Below the pieces are notes generated by a model. That model had not been told where the DNA came from and did no database searches. It saw only the letters and a program-made list of their open reading frames with translations. 64,000 bases of DNA. It comes from Colius striatus. Its lineage: Eukaryota; Chordata; Aves; Coliiformes; Coliidae. The stretch covers positions 4,216,001 through 4,280,000 of the forward strand of contig NC_084776.1 of NCBI RefSeq assembly GCF_028858725.1. The letters are read 5' to 3'. Positions 25,001-37,900 of this stretch are shown in pieces (within the stretch, counting starts at the first letter, position 1; each line of letters opens with the position of its first letter). Both the position numbers and the translations under genes were made by a program.

Positions 25001-28000
25001 TGTGACGTTTGTGACTTCAGTATTCAGTTCCCTGAGCTTAGTTAATAGAGGACATGAGGGTGATTTCAATTTCCACATTGGATAACCTGCAAAAGAAACC
25101 CCACCAAAAACAAAACAAGAGGGAATTTTTGTTAACAAAACAGAGACAGTCACATAGAGAAAAACATCCCACAGTAACTAAGGGTAAATACTCTTAGCTA
25201 CAACTTTGTCACATCAAACCCAAGCTTATTTAACTTACACTACATCAGCTTTTTATCTTTACTAACTCCACTTCTCACAAACAGAACTAATTTGCCTATT
25301 TTTGCATAAAACCTTTCTCCAGGAAGCTGCTCCTAGGTTCTGCTTACTCTAAACATGTGCCCCTGCAGGTCTCTGTAGGACAGGTGCTCACCAAGGATTT
25401 TATTTGTTTATTGGTTGGTTTGCAAATATAAACCCTGATAAGTGCTATTCTACCTCCTGTCACACCCTTTCCTAACACTATTGTAGCACACTCCCTCACT
25501 TAATGGAAACAAATGGGCTGTTTTTTAATCTTTTGAGAAGTATTTTGCTGTTTCAGAGGAAATGGGTTTCTGCCCCAAACAGTCCAACATGATCGTTATT
25601 CTCCGAATTGAAACTTGGAAGACTAACTTCCTTGATTAAATACTAAGAATGTTGCATCCCCTCCCCTGAATGTGAACATTGTTCCAGCAGTTTAGTTTTT
25701 GAATACACAATCACTGGACACTTAAGTTTTGTTTTCTTACTGTGACATAAAAGAGGGAATCACCAATTATTCCAGTCATAAGTTCTACTGTTCAACTTCC
25801 TTTTCTGCACAGATTTACTAGAAATTCTTATCTACATTTACACAAAAGCTTACAGTCATCCTTCTGCTGTACATGGACAACAGTCTGAAAACATGAACTG
25901 GCAAGAGTGTATGCTTCCATTGCTGCTGCTTTCTTTGCAATCTGTCTTTTCAGTGACTCTGGCAATCCACTCCTCAAGAATTCACGTTTAGCTCTGAACT
26001 GATCATCATCTTGAGAGTTTTCAGATGCATCTTGGCTTTAATGAAAAAGGAAACAAATTATTAGAACTGCCAAGGATGGAAGGCTTCCAACAGAATGCAA
26101 TCACATTCACTTGTATGCAAGAGTTTGACACAGTCTGGGAGAACTGCTAACATGAATTTCAATGCACTCAGGTTACATTTCATTTCCAGTTTTATGTTAA
26201 GAGATTTTAATGAAAAGACAACTCTCTTTGGTTTTGCACTTTTAGATGTAATTTGGGATTTCTGTTTGATCAGTCATCAACTACCTTTCCAACCATCTGA
26301 AGGGGCTCAACAAAGGATGAGAAAACAACTCAAATCCCCCCAAACTTTTGCAGGCAGATGAGCACATTGATGAGTATCAAACCACAATAACTGATATCAC
26401 ATGTCAATAAGTACATTTAAATTTGAAAAATGAGAGAATGTTAAAGTAACTTTAAAATACATTTTGATTCTGAAGCAATCTTGGAAACTGACCTGCTTTC
26501 ATCAAAGATCACAATTGGTTCACTTGCAGGGTTTTGAGTGTTTCTGCCCAGGAAGGAAGATGGATATCCCTGTTTTCCTTTAAAAAGGAAAGAAAATCAT
26601 TAATAATTAGCATTGCTACAGGATTCTAACTTTACTTCTCTGTTCACTATCTGTATGTTGCATTTAATAATATTAGGGACTCTCCTTTTAAGAGAAAGCT
26701 GAGTATTAAATTCATGCCAGTTTTTCATTTCCAGTTAGTTCATCACTATAGGTGCTATTTTCTGTAATGTTAGAAAAATCTCCCTTAAATTTAAACACAA
26801 AAAACCAAAGTCTATTATTGGCAGTTTTCCTAACAAACACATTTTTCCCTGAATGAAGACAAATCAGAACAGCACACGTGAATAACCTCTGCACTCATCT
26901 CCTAAGTATACAATGCAATATTATATGAAAACTGAAAAGATGAATGTACTACAAGCTATGATAGTTAATAACTGCAATAAAAAAGAAACACACTCAGTAA
27001 AACCCAATTACCATTTGATTTCTTTACACCTTTCAAGTTTCTAGACTTTTTCCCCAAAACATCATTTAAGCTCCGAAGATTCTTTTGCTTCTCATTCTGC
27101 TCTGTGGTAGTGGCGTCACTCAGGCTTGAATCTAAAATTATTACTGATTCCTAGAAGGAAAGCAAATAAAATATGAAAGGAAACAGTTTTCTCCTCCTTT
27201 ATTAACAACAGAATTTAGTGAGCAGTAAAGAGAAAACTGAAGAAACTGCCAGGGAGCTTGGAAGTTAGCAAATATCATTTGAAGATTATACAATACTTTT
27301 ATTACTGTTTACATAGGGAAAGTGCACAGAATGAGATCTCCAACAGATACATGAAGGCCAGAACTGCTCTCATCTAAATTCAAATGTCTAAACCATGCAC
27401 ATTTGAAACAAGGCACCTTACTGCCCACTAGGAACTGAAACCAGTGACTTATGTGGCCACCTACTGCATGTTATAGATCTGCACCAGGGTGGGCTTCCCA
27501 GTCTATGCCTGTAGCTTCGTTACTATTTGACATTTACTATACCATGGCACAGATATTTACCTTATCTGATTAAGTTTTGCTGCTCAAATGAATCACACAA
27601 AAACATCTCTTTTTCTCTCTACAAAGTACACAGCTTACTTCATTTTCCTGCAGTTTCTTCTTCTCAGCCAGAGCTTGCTGGCGAGAGGAGCGCCTCACAG
27701 GAGTCGTCACGTCTTCGTTAACCTTTGATCTGTTATGCTGTATGGCCTTTGCTTTTTCAAGCAGCTGTTTTGCTTTGGATATATTCTTAGAAGTAGAGCT
27801 TACCTGTTAAAGTACAAAAGAGCCAAAATATCTAGCAATTAATAGCAATATATTTGCTACTTCACATATTAATGTGAAAAGGAATAAACTTAGAACCTGC
27901 AGAACATGAGCTTACTATTTGATTGGATTTTTCTGCTGTGCAAAGTAGAGTTTCACTAATACCATCTATTTTAAAATCTAAGGTACAACAGCTGTACAAG

Positions 28001-31000
28001 AAACTCCCTCAAATTCCATCCTAAATCACAGCACTAGTCTCTTTCTGTGGTGCACCTGAGAACTGTCACAGTGAATTGCATCAGACTGTTACACAATAGT
28101 GAGTGAAAGCATAATTACAGGCATACAATAAACAACAAAATACTGAAACACAAACTGTTACATGTTACCTTTGTATTTCTGGAGTTAAACTCTTCATTTT
28201 TCACTGCTTCACCTTTATTTGACTTTGTAGTTGCATTGATTCGTGTAAACCTCATTCTAATTAGGGAAAAAAATTGTTACGAAGTTATTACTTTTTAATA
28301 AAGGGAAATGTTTCTTAATCTCAGTTTCAAAAGCTTTTAAAAACACATTTTTGCAAGCAGAAGCAGCCCCCAGTTGGTGGTTGGTTGGGCTTTTTTGTGT
28401 TACTGGCTTTTGGGTTTAAAAAATGTCTTTAGTGCAAGCACATTTACTGAGTCAGCTTCAGTTCTTCTGCATTACTATCCAACACAATCACTGTTATGCA
28501 TTCCAATCCATTTATAATTATGTCTTAAGTCTTAAAATACTTGCAAGATAACAAAGGGCAAAAAGGGTAGAATATACTGGGAAGCGTTTACCTTATCGGG
28601 CTGTTCCTATCAAAGGGCACGGTAATCACCTCGGCTTTATACACACTGCTGCTCTTCAAGGATCGCTTGCTGGCCTTGGGGGTAGAGGTCTGCAAGGGAC
28701 AGACACTTAATTCACCTGCAGAAAACATCTGTCTCATCCTGGGCTTCTTAGGTGTAACGTTTTTTGATAGTTTGACTTTCTTCTGCCTTAAACTCCTCCT
28801 TAACTCCTTCACTTTCGGACTTGATGGGATTCTTACATCTAAGATGTTTTCCTTGGAAAGAACAGTAACTTCTGAGTCCTCATCTTTGTTAGAATTGCTT
28901 GTATTCAAAACATCAGTGTCCTTCGCTTCTGAAGCCTTCCTTCTTCTATTTCCTTTTTTTGGAAGCTTTTTAGGTCTTTTTGGTTTGGTTCTGATGTTTT
29001 CAGGACTACATTGTGTACGTTTGTCCACAAAATCTTCTGTCATTCCACTTCCCAATCCTTTATTTGAAGTAACATCATCTTCAGGCCCTTCTTTTTCTTT
29101 TGAAGACTTCCCAATGGCTTGTTTTTGCTTTGCAGGTGCCTTTTTAATGCCACTTTTTATCACATCTGATGTTGGTTGTCTAAACGCCTTCATAAACTGA
29201 TGCCTTTCTTCCAGAGTACATTTTGGCTTCAAAGAATCTGACCCTGCAGTCTCCAGTACAGCTAACTCCAATTCTTCTTCCTCAATAACTACATTAGATT
29301 TCCTTTTCTGAGTAACCTGCTCACATTGTTCACTGTCCAAGAGAGGTGGGCTGCTTTCTTTTTCCCCTGCACATCCTTTCTGTTTCAAAAAAATGGAAGC
29401 TATTTTCCTGGAGCCTTTTTGCCCCTTATGTAATGGAGCTAATTTGGGGGGAATGGCATGAACTTGGGCAAGGACAGTTACTGTTCTAAGTGGTGGCTGC
29501 TGAGATTCCTCACACTTCTCTGGGTCACAAATACTATCACTTCCTGTAGCAGAATTTGCCATCGTTGGCTTGGGGTCTTCAACAGGATCTACATTATTTT
29601 CTCCCTGACTCTTCAAGAAATCCTCAAATGACACTGTTATTATACTGTTATTCACCTGTGATGTCTCATCATCTGCATGACCCTCAAAACTGGAGTCACT
29701 GATGGTAGTATCACACCCTGCTGTTGTAGGACACATCACCTTTTTGTTATCCTCACTTTCCTTTTTGTGCGTCTCATTCATCTGGTTTTCAGAAGAAAAA
29801 CTTTCTGACAAATCCATGTTTACTTTGTGCTTCCTTTTCCTTGATTTTCTTACACTATTTTTTGTTCCATTCACTTCAGAACCAACTTTCTTTGCTTTTT
29901 TCCTGTAGATGACAGCGTTTGAGGAGCTCTCTCTTGGCATGTTCTCTTCTACTAAATCTTTTGCACATTTTTGGTCAATTAAAGTACACGTAGCAATAAA
30001 ATCACTAGTGTCTTGTTTCAGTCCTGTTGTTTCTGTGCTGTCATCGTTAACTTCTGTTTGATGCTTATTCTCAGCTTCTCTCATGTCTCTTACCTTATTA
30101 TTTAAATTAACTCTCCTCCCTTTCCTCTTGCGCTTTAAAGATGGTTTAAGAGGTGACTTACAGTCTTTGTCATCAGCATCCAACAGGCTTCTATTTTCTC
30201 CAGCTACAACTGGTAATGCAGCTTTCTCAGTTATACCTGTCTTCTTAAAATAATCCATGATGTTACTGGGTTTTGGTGGTGACAACGCTTTATCCACTGC
30301 TTTTGCCAGTGGTGAAAAATACCTTGTGATTGTTTCAACAGAAGCCTCCTCCTCTCGCCGCTTCTTGCATGGCTGTCAAAAAGTTCAACACTGGTCTTAG
30401 TTTTTAAAAACTTGAGATGAGTTAGTTGAGAATATAAAGCAGCACACTATTGACAGTATACATTAGTCACTCTGGTACTTTTTCAGAGGATAAAGATACT
30501 CTTATCAATGCACTAAGACTGTGTGCACATCAGTTACCTCTGTGCTTCCAACAGCCACTGGAGCTTGAAAGATTCTGCCATATCAAAAATAAAGAGTAAA
30601 AACAATTCCCACCTAGGTTTGGGACTGCCAAGAGAGAAAGTGACCACAAGGTCTGCACAACAGCTCTGTAGTTCAGACAGAGTCATGTCAATGGAGATGA
30701 CAGACCTATTGGTTACCTTGAGAGGTCTGACAGAGCATTTGTAGAGCTCTTTAGAGAGAACCCCAGCATTGCTGGGAGATATGTGAGCCTAATATAAACA
30801 TCCAGTGTATCCTAAGAAGAAACTACAGCTTCCAAAAGACTTAAAAGAAAACGAATAGAGGATTCATATCTCATCGCATAACTCGAACCATATGGGAGAG
30901 TGTATAAGTAGGACTCCGAGAAAGATGGCTCGCCACGACTCTTGTATCCCTTCTAGTTTATTGAAAACTGACCTCCTCCGCAACCAGAGCATCTGAAACC

Positions 31001-31328
31001 GGACAGGTAGTTTCAGGGGCTCCGCTGAGCCGCAAGAGGCGTCTGATGACAGCTCGGCCCGCGGGCAGTGCCCACCGCCAGGCTGCAGCGAGGCCGCGGT
31101 GCCGGGGCGGGACAGCCCGGGCGGCGCCTCACGGCTCCCCGCGCCGCGTCAAGCGCCAACGACAAAGGGCCGCCCACCGGACCCCCCGGGACCGCCGCCG
31201 CCAGCCCCCTCCTCTGTCCACCCTCAGAGCGCGGCGCCCGCGCCCGCCTCCGCGCCCCCCACCTGAGCGTCGCCGTCTTTCCCGGGGAGGGAGGCGGCCG
31301 CCGCGGCCACGGCGACCCTGCCCACCAT
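16070..31328 (-). CDS. ATAD5: ATAD5 (ELG1), PCNA-unloading AAA+ ATPase; 23 coding exons
   Basis: Exons, 5' to 3': 31328-31263, 30372-28592, 28256-28169, 27803-27639, 27150-27012, 26577-26493, 26035-25854, 25086-24929, 24647-24494, 24257-23967, 23792-23696, 23235-23153, 23047-22902, 22785-22635, 22193-22023, 21229-21111, 20337-20244, 19925-19861, 19408-19228, 18751-18564, 18305-17491, 16502-16338, 16148-16070 (TAA). Total 5463 bp, 1820 aa; human has about 1844. ATAD5 heads an RFC-like complex with RFC2-5 that removes PCNA from DNA after replication and recruits USP1-UAF1 for PCNA deubiquitination; it is nuclear. The long, lysine-rich N-terminal half is mostly one exon (1781 bp). The AAA+ core has Walker A GPPGVGKT (1125-1132, exon 13) and a Walker B-like LILFEEVD (1287-1294) split by the exon 16/17 junction. 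The C-terminus ends LDFP. All phases match and no stops interrupt the chain. The start MVGRVAV matches the human MVGVLAM. Confidence 0.97.
20128..20196 (-). mobile_element. CR1 LINE fragment, antisense
   Basis: 'ggaatcacagaatcatcttg', then 'ccaccaagcccaccactaac' and 'ccatggccctc' match the reverse complement of the CR1 3' region with an internal deletion. It lies in the intron between ATAD5 coding exons 17 and 18. Confidence 0.85.
22551..22618 (-). repeat. G/T-rich low-complexity tract beside ATAD5 exon 14
   Basis: The plus strand is C/A-only for most of this stretch (aacccc, accaaacc blocks), so the ATAD5 transcript carries runs of GGGG and GGTTT starting about 17 bases after the exon 14 donor. 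Confidence 0.8.
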
Positions 31329-31373
31329 GCCCCGGGCGCTGGCGGGAGCGGAGGCCTCAGCCGCGGGGGCAGG

Positions 31374-31387
31374 CGCGCGCGCGCGCC
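31374..31387. repeat. Alternating (CG)n tract
   Basis: About 14 bases of strict CG alternation just upstream of the ATAD5 start codon, in the shared CpG island. Such tracts can adopt Z-DNA. Confidence 0.85.
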
Positions 31388-31562
31388 ATGGAGCGGCCCC
31401 GCCGCGGCCCAGCGCGCGATGGCCGCCGCCCGGCAGGCGCGAGACACAGGCGCGCGGGAAAGCGCGCGCGGGACGCGATTCGGAGCTGCGCGCGGGACCG
31501 GGCGGCGCCGCCCGCTGCCCACGTGACCCGCCCGCGCCGCCAACCGCCGCCAGCTTCTCGCC

Positions 31563-31572
31563 GTCACGTGAC
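31563..31572. promoter_or_regulatory. GTCACGTGAC palindrome (USF/TFE-type E-box, CLEAR-like), copy 1
   Basis: A perfect 10-bp palindrome containing CACGTG, identical to the CLEAR consensus recognised by MiT/TFE bHLH-zip factors and also suited to USF. It lies between the ATAD5 and CRLF3 starts. Confidence 0.7.
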
Positions 31573-31611
31573 GCGGCCCCGCGGCCGCCCCGCCCCTTCC
31601 CCGCGGGCTCG

Positions 31612-31621
31612 GTCACGTGAC
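31612..31621. promoter_or_regulatory. GTCACGTGAC palindrome, copy 2
   Basis: Second identical 10-bp palindrome, 49 bases from the first, in the same intergenic promoter. Confidence 0.7.
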
Positions 31622-31683
31622 GGCGGAACCACGCCCCCCGCTTCGCCGCGGTCGGGTTTTCGCGCCGCCGCGCGGGGGCGGGG

Positions 31684-31697
31684 CGCGTGACGTCACG
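31684..31697. promoter_or_regulatory. Palindromic CRE (TGACGTCA) with CG flanks
   Basis: GCGTGACGTCACGC is a full CREB/ATF element inside a 14-bp perfect palindrome, about midway between the two start codons. Such elements are common in CpG-island bidirectional promoters. Confidence 0.75.
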
Positions 31698-31934
31698 CGG
31701 GCGCGGCACAGGAGCCGCGACGGGACAAACTTCGCGGGCCCGGCGGCGCGCGCTCCGCCCAGCGCCGCCGCTCCCCGCCGCAGCGCCCAGCGCCGCCCGT
31801 TACCCCCCGCCGGGCCGCCCCAGCCCTCCGCCGCCGCTTCCCGCTCCGCCCCGCGGCGCTCGGCGCCCGGATGTGGGGCCCTTCCGGGGGCGAGGCCCGC
31901 CCGCCTCCGCCCCGCCTCGCCGCCGCGGCTGCCC

Positions 31935-34900
31935 ATGGAGGCCGAGGCCGAGACGCGGCTCCTCTTGCAGGAGGCTGAGGAGAGCATCGAGGCTGCGCGG
32001 AGCTACCGGCGGGAGCTGGAGCAGCGGCTGCGGGGGCTGCAGCAGGCGCGGACGCAGGTGGGAAGCGGGACCAGGCGCGGCGGGGCTGGCCGGGCGGAGC
32101 TGCGGCGGGGGCGCCCCGGGGCTGCTCGCTGCCGGCCCCGCGCTTTGCCCTGCCGCGGGTGTCGCGGGGCGGGGATCCGTCTGCGCCCCCGCCAGGCTCG
32201 TCCCCTCTGCGTCGGCAGCGCGGGGCCGCCCGGCGCGGGACGTCCTGCTCTCCTCAGCCCGTGCTGTGGGTTTTTGCCACCCCTGTCTGCTGAATGCCCG
32301 GAGCCACCTGAGAGAGCGGATGGAGGCGTGCGGGGAACGGGGAGAGGGAGCGGATCCCGCGGGACGCGGGGCGGATGGCGCTGTGGGACCCCCGGCGGGC
32401 CGTGCACGCCTCGGGGAAACCCGCGTGAGTCCTCGACGGGTCCCCAGGATGGGGGACTGGGGAGTGGATGCGTGTAGAAAGTGCCAGGAGAGGCGTGAGT
32501 TTAAGTCCGTTACTGATCTGAGCCTGATTTTCTGCGATGAAAGAGAGGTTTCCTAAGCAAGAATGAAAATACCTAAAGGATATCGGGAACGTCATACCTG
32601 TCTCCTTCCCCTCACATCTAAAAGACACCTGCCCAGGCGAGTTACGCTGTAGTTTGGTTCCCTCCTGAGCTCTGCTCTCCCCATGCACCAAGCTCCGTGG
32701 GTCACGTACTCTGTGGGTCAGGTGGAAGTGTTGCCAGCGTTCCAGGTTAGCTGGTTTGTCTGCAGCTGTGTGCTGAAGCCAGAGAAGAGTTTTGATTGTA
32801 ACCCACCCACTTTGCACTGCCGATGCATGATAAGAATATGCAAATGTGGGTAGGGAGAGTGCAGAGAGCCAGTGAAGGTCTGGCATCTCTCGAAGACATC
32901 TGCTGAGCATTTCGGTTTTTGCTGACTAGATCCAGTGCCTTACTGTCTTTGATTCAACTCTGCAAGGGGGAAACAAGAAAGCCACCCCAGACTCAGAAAG
33001 GGTTTCTGTGGTGACCTGATCGTGCCTGTGAAGCAGATTCCATTCCAGTGTGCTAGGTTGGTGTCCTGCTGCTGAACACGGGCGATCGCTGCATTTAGTC
33101 ACTGTCAGAACTGCAGGCACTTAGGGAAATGAATTGTTCCTGACTGTCTTTAATCCAAACCTCATCATCTCAGAATGTTGCCTGATAACTCGGGTGCATT
33201 GAGAGGGAGCTCCCCGTGCTTTCCTTTTCCTCTCTGGGGGCATTGCTTTGCATGTTGTGTGTATGTTTCTGTTTTCCTCCTCCCCATCCTCAGGACCACA
33301 TGATATATTGCCAAGAATCAGCCAAGCAACACACATTCCCAGTGAAGAATTCCCAGTGTCCAGAAGTGCTGAATATCTTGGACTGGGGTTCAGATAGTGG
33401 AAGCTTTATTACTGGGGGACTGGTAGATCGATGTGATAGGGAAAGTGCTTTAGGTTGCTTTTGTTGCATCCTATTGGAGCAATGGGACACTTTTCATGCA
33501 GCTGTGGATGTTTGGGGACCACATCTCCTGTGTGTAGCAGGTAGCATCTGCAGTTCTGAGGGTGACTTGTTGATTTGTATCTGCATGTAATGGAGGTGAT
33601 GGGCTTAGAGAAGTGACTGTTCTGTCTTCCTCTCCTCCGCCCCTTCACGAAGCTAAATACTTCCTTTTTTTCTCAAGCATTAAAAGAACAAGAGAAGGGA
33701 AGCCGAGCTGTGTGGCAGCTGCAGATGTTCATGAAGAACATTACTTGAAGAGGAAATTTATTTTACCTAACCAGAGAGCTTCCTGTGTTGGTTGTCTGTG
33801 CTTCTAAAGATCTAGAAATTACGTGTAAGGCCGTGTGTGTGTTGCAGCACTTCCTTGTGTGTGGGACTTCGAAAAGCTGTTCACAGGGACATGTTTACTT
33901 TTGATTTTTGCAGCTTCAGAGGTGTTCAAATGCGTTTTCTTCCCTTAAAGTCAGATTTGGCAAGTTTTGCAACCATTTTAATAAGCATTTGTAGAACTTT
34001 CTGTGGTCTAGTGCTTCCAGAATCAAACCAGACTTGCTGTTCAGCCTGCCCTGTAACCTTGGAGCACAGACAAATCAAAGGTGGCTGTTTGAGGAAAAAT
34101 TGCAACAGAAAGCAGCTTTATGAGGATTAAAAAATCCAGTGAAGTGATGGGGTCTGGAAAAGTGCTCCTAGGTAGTCTTCTAAAAGTCTGACATCTTTCT
34201 CTAATGAGGGTTACCTGTATGTGATGGCAGAGTGGTTGTTGAGCAGGATTACAGCAGTTTTGAGGGGCAGTGCAGAGAAGACCTGCAGAACATTTGGAGA
34301 AGAAAAACCTTGATTGATGTAACCCAGTTTGTATTTTGCTCAGTTGATGTGTTCTTCCCCTTGTCCAGGCTAGTTTCTTTGCCTCCTTTCCTGCTGTACG
34401 TGTACCAAAAATGACTACAGTAGTTTAACTGCCAGCAGGTCCTTTATTTAAAGCTGACTTCACACACAGCTTTTCTCCAGCAGATGCAGATGAGGTGGTT
34501 CAGAAAAATAACAGATGTGCATGGCCTTCGCCTTTATCCTGAATCCTTCTTTCCTGTTGCCCGAATTTAGATCAGAGAAAGTGCAACATTGACCAGAGAT
34601 GTACTTGAGCAACACTTTAATGATTTAAAAGGGACCTTAAAGAAGCTGTTGGATGAGCGACTGATGTCACTGCTGCAGGAAGTGGATGTTATAGAACAAG
34701 AGAGCATCAAACCCTTGGATGAATGCCAGAAGCTGATAGAGCACGGAGTCAGTACAGCCAACGATCTGCTGCGGGAAGGTAAGGCAGGACCTGTACTGCC
34801 TTGGCTCTATCTTCCAGCATGTCTTCTCTTGAAGACTTGTTATGAGCAGCATATTTGGCTCGTTTTGGACTTCTCTCAAACCAAACATTAACAGGTTAAA

Positions 34901-37900
34901 GCTGAGGAGATGTAGTCAAGAGCTGATCAGTATTATCTCCAACAAATCCATATTTAAACATCAGTGCTTGGGTGTGCAGTGTCAGTGTAGCCTCTCTAAG
35001 GGCAGGAAGTGTCTGCTTTGGGGATCTCATTGCAGAGGTGTCCTGCATCCCTCCACGCTAGAAAGAGGGTTATGTCAGGCTACTGTGAAATAAAATACAG
35101 CTTGGGTACCATGATAACAAAACTTCTCTGTTGGCTAAAGAAAGTTATTTGTGTCCCAACAGAATAGCAGCTGAAAGAAACGTACTGTCTTTTCTGCTAA
35201 ATGTGGTTGTGTTTGCTCTTGATGGGGAACAGAAGGAGTGAAATGGTCACTGTGTGTGAAATCTTTATCCAAAAAGTCATGTAAAATATGGCCATGTAAA
35301 ATATTACTGTAAGGGCCAGTTTGTACCCTACTGATGCTGAATACCTAGCCAGAAAGGAATGTCACTCTCGCCTGTTTTCCCCACGCTGGAGAACCTACTG
35401 GGAGCATGTCTGAGCCATGAGCATGTTGGCAGTTTCCTTGCATTGTTCTCATGTCTCAACTTTAACTTTCTTTCACCATGAGCTCAGTTTTGTGCATTGA
35501 GCAGTTTCCCCTGGGTAGGAAATCCAGCAGCTTCCAGCCAGACATGAGCTCTGTGCCTAGAGAGTGTGCTGGCTCAGTAGCTCCCTGCCTCCTGTGCACA
35601 GTATTGCAAGAATCAATTTCTTGTTGGGTTTATTTGAACAGCACAGCCTCTGGGACAGCTGGTTGTCACCCTGTTTGTATTTTATGTCTCCAGTTACCGA
35701 ATCATGGGGTGCTGGCAAAGATTGCCTGTGTTTTATACAAGTTTCTGTCAGATCTCCTGAGAACCTGACTAGCTGTGCCCTTCCTATCCTATGGGTCACT
35801 GTTCCCTCAGCAGCAGCAGAAGCATGGCTCAGTCGTGTCATCAGGATGAGCACATGTTGCATCTGAGTCAGAAAGGAGTTAAGCCTCTGTGGTTATTAAA
35901 TCTCCTGCTGCCAATTATGACGTCTGCTTTTCTTCAGAGATTTGTAACGTTTGTAATCCTCCATTTGGAAAAGGGCTGAGCTTGCTTATGTTGTAAATTA
36001 CCATGAAGTCACCAGCAGAATGGAGCACACGTCCCTAAGCTGAAGTGTGGGACGCTGCTTTTTATGGAAAGCTTGTGAAAAGATTCCCATTTGTCTCCAC
36101 ACATTACTGCACTGATTGTCTCCTCACTGTGACTAAAGTCACCACTTCTGTAGCAAACACAACAATGGTGGAAATAATTTTTTGCTTTTAAGCTCCTGCT
36201 TATTTTCTGCTCAGTGAAGGTGCTTCTGCTTTATTTTTTATTCAAGTAGGTGGAGGAAGGGATTCATGATCCTGTATCTGGCATCTGATCCCAATCCTGC
36301 TACTGTCTGAGACCTGAGGCAAATTATTACATCTGTTATGGGTGTGTTGGGTGCGTCTACAGGAAGGTGTGAGAGCTTCAAAAGTTGCTAGATAGGCTTT
36401 ATACTGTTAGCTGGAAAATACAATTATAGTTAAGAGTCTAGCAGAAGTGCTGAGAATGCTTCATGTTTAATTGGTTGTTCATGTCAGAACTGGTTGTTCT
36501 TTGAAGCAAAGAATGCCTTCCTTGGACCTTTTCTCATTAGGAATATTTTTACCATTTGATCCCAGGAGAGAGTGCAGTCCATGGAGATGTGGGACAACAG
36601 AATGAGAAACTTTGCAGCTTTACAAAAAAAGCCTTACATATTCAGCTAGACAGGTAAGATACTGACATGCTGAGGTGGCCCGAGGCAGCGGCACACGTGC
36701 CCTTCGTGTGGAAGGGTTCTTTCCTCTGAGACAAAAGCCTTCTGCTCCACTGCCTTAAAAGATTCATTTGAGGCATTACTGTCCTGTTTGTTTCACACAC
36801 TTTGACTGGGGCTGGCAGTCACAGAATGGAGTAGTTTTCAACCTCCATATGTTCTGTATAGTATAGGCTGTTTATTTGTGAATGATGAAGCCATTCCTTG
36901 TGGAACAGACTGTATTTTGGAGTATTTACTGAGAAACAGACAGTCTGGTTAGGGCTGAAACACAATGTTTTCCGAGTCTTTTAAGTTGGAAATGCACGTG
37001 CCAATTTCTGCAGCTGTTCTCTCTTTGCAAATCTGCACAAATTTGAGTGTAGGGATGAAATATGAATTTGTAGAAGCTGGCCTCTTTCCTTACAGCACAT
37101 TTTCCTTTCTCAGCTTACCAGAAGTGCCCTCTTTGGTTGATGTGCCTTGTTTATCTGCCCAGTTGGATGACTGCCTTCTTACTATATTGAAAAATCAAAT
37201 ATTCACACATGGAACTGTGGCCTCTCGCCCACCTGTACAGCTGGAGGAGTTTGTTGAGAAGCCTGGAGGTATTTTAGTCCGATGGTGTAAGGTAGGTAAA
37301 ATATCCCAGGTGAAAATCATTCAGACTTCAGTTTTGTTGAAACTGAAAAAGCCACTTTGATTCAGGATTCTCTGCTGCCTTCAAAGGAGTAGTCCACTCC
37401 AGTCTGTGCTTAGAAGCTTTAGAAGAGATTTTTATGGTAATGGCCCCATATAAAGGCACAGTAACCTACTTACGTTGTGGTTGGTACTGGCAGTGACACT
37501 TATGTGTTGGACTCTTGCTGTTGGACTCTACTTGCTCCCACCTGCAGGTGGAAAGAGCTGACATGCTAATGCACCTCTGCCTCATCATCTCTTTACCTGT
37601 ATGTGGAAAAATCAGGAGAGGCAGCTGAAAACCTTGCTAGCCTGCTTCCCATGCTTGAGGGAGTGCCAGGTACTGGGCAGGCAGGAAACACCTCCTTCAT
37701 ATACTCTTTCCACTAAACAAATAAATAGCAGGGAGTAATTTTTCTATGGTGCTGTTGTACAAACAGGACAAAGAAATCCTGGTGTGTGTGTGTTTCTGAT
37801 GGGTGATATACATGCAGCCTTTTGTTGTGGAACTGAGTAGTCTGTGTGGCAATGCCAAACCTTGGTGAGATTGGACTTCAGTGATGGGGTGATGCTTTTG

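Larger units (their letters stand above)
31020..32270. promoter_or_regulatory. Bidirectional CpG-island promoter of ATAD5 and CRLF3
   Basis: An extremely CpG-rich block spans the first coding exons of both genes, whose ATGs are 606 bp apart and face away from each other. Mammals keep the same head-to-head pair. Visible elements: CACGTGAC at 31520-31527, GTCACGTGAC at 31563-31572 and 31612-31621, the palindrome GCGTGACGTCACGC at 31684-31697, and several GC boxes. No TATA box was noticed. Confidence 0.88.

Noticed and set aside
28667-29200. Plus-strand frame of 177 codons with hydrophobic, membrane-like translation
   Set aside because: It is the antisense of the lysine-rich ATAD5 exon 2; Lys codons read backwards give Phe and Leu.
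31046-32556. Several long frames on both strands in the ATAD5/CRLF3 island
   Set aside because: Compositional frames of the CpG island. Only the 66-bp ATAD5 exon 1 and the 123-bp CRLF3 exon 1 match known proteins and splice sites.
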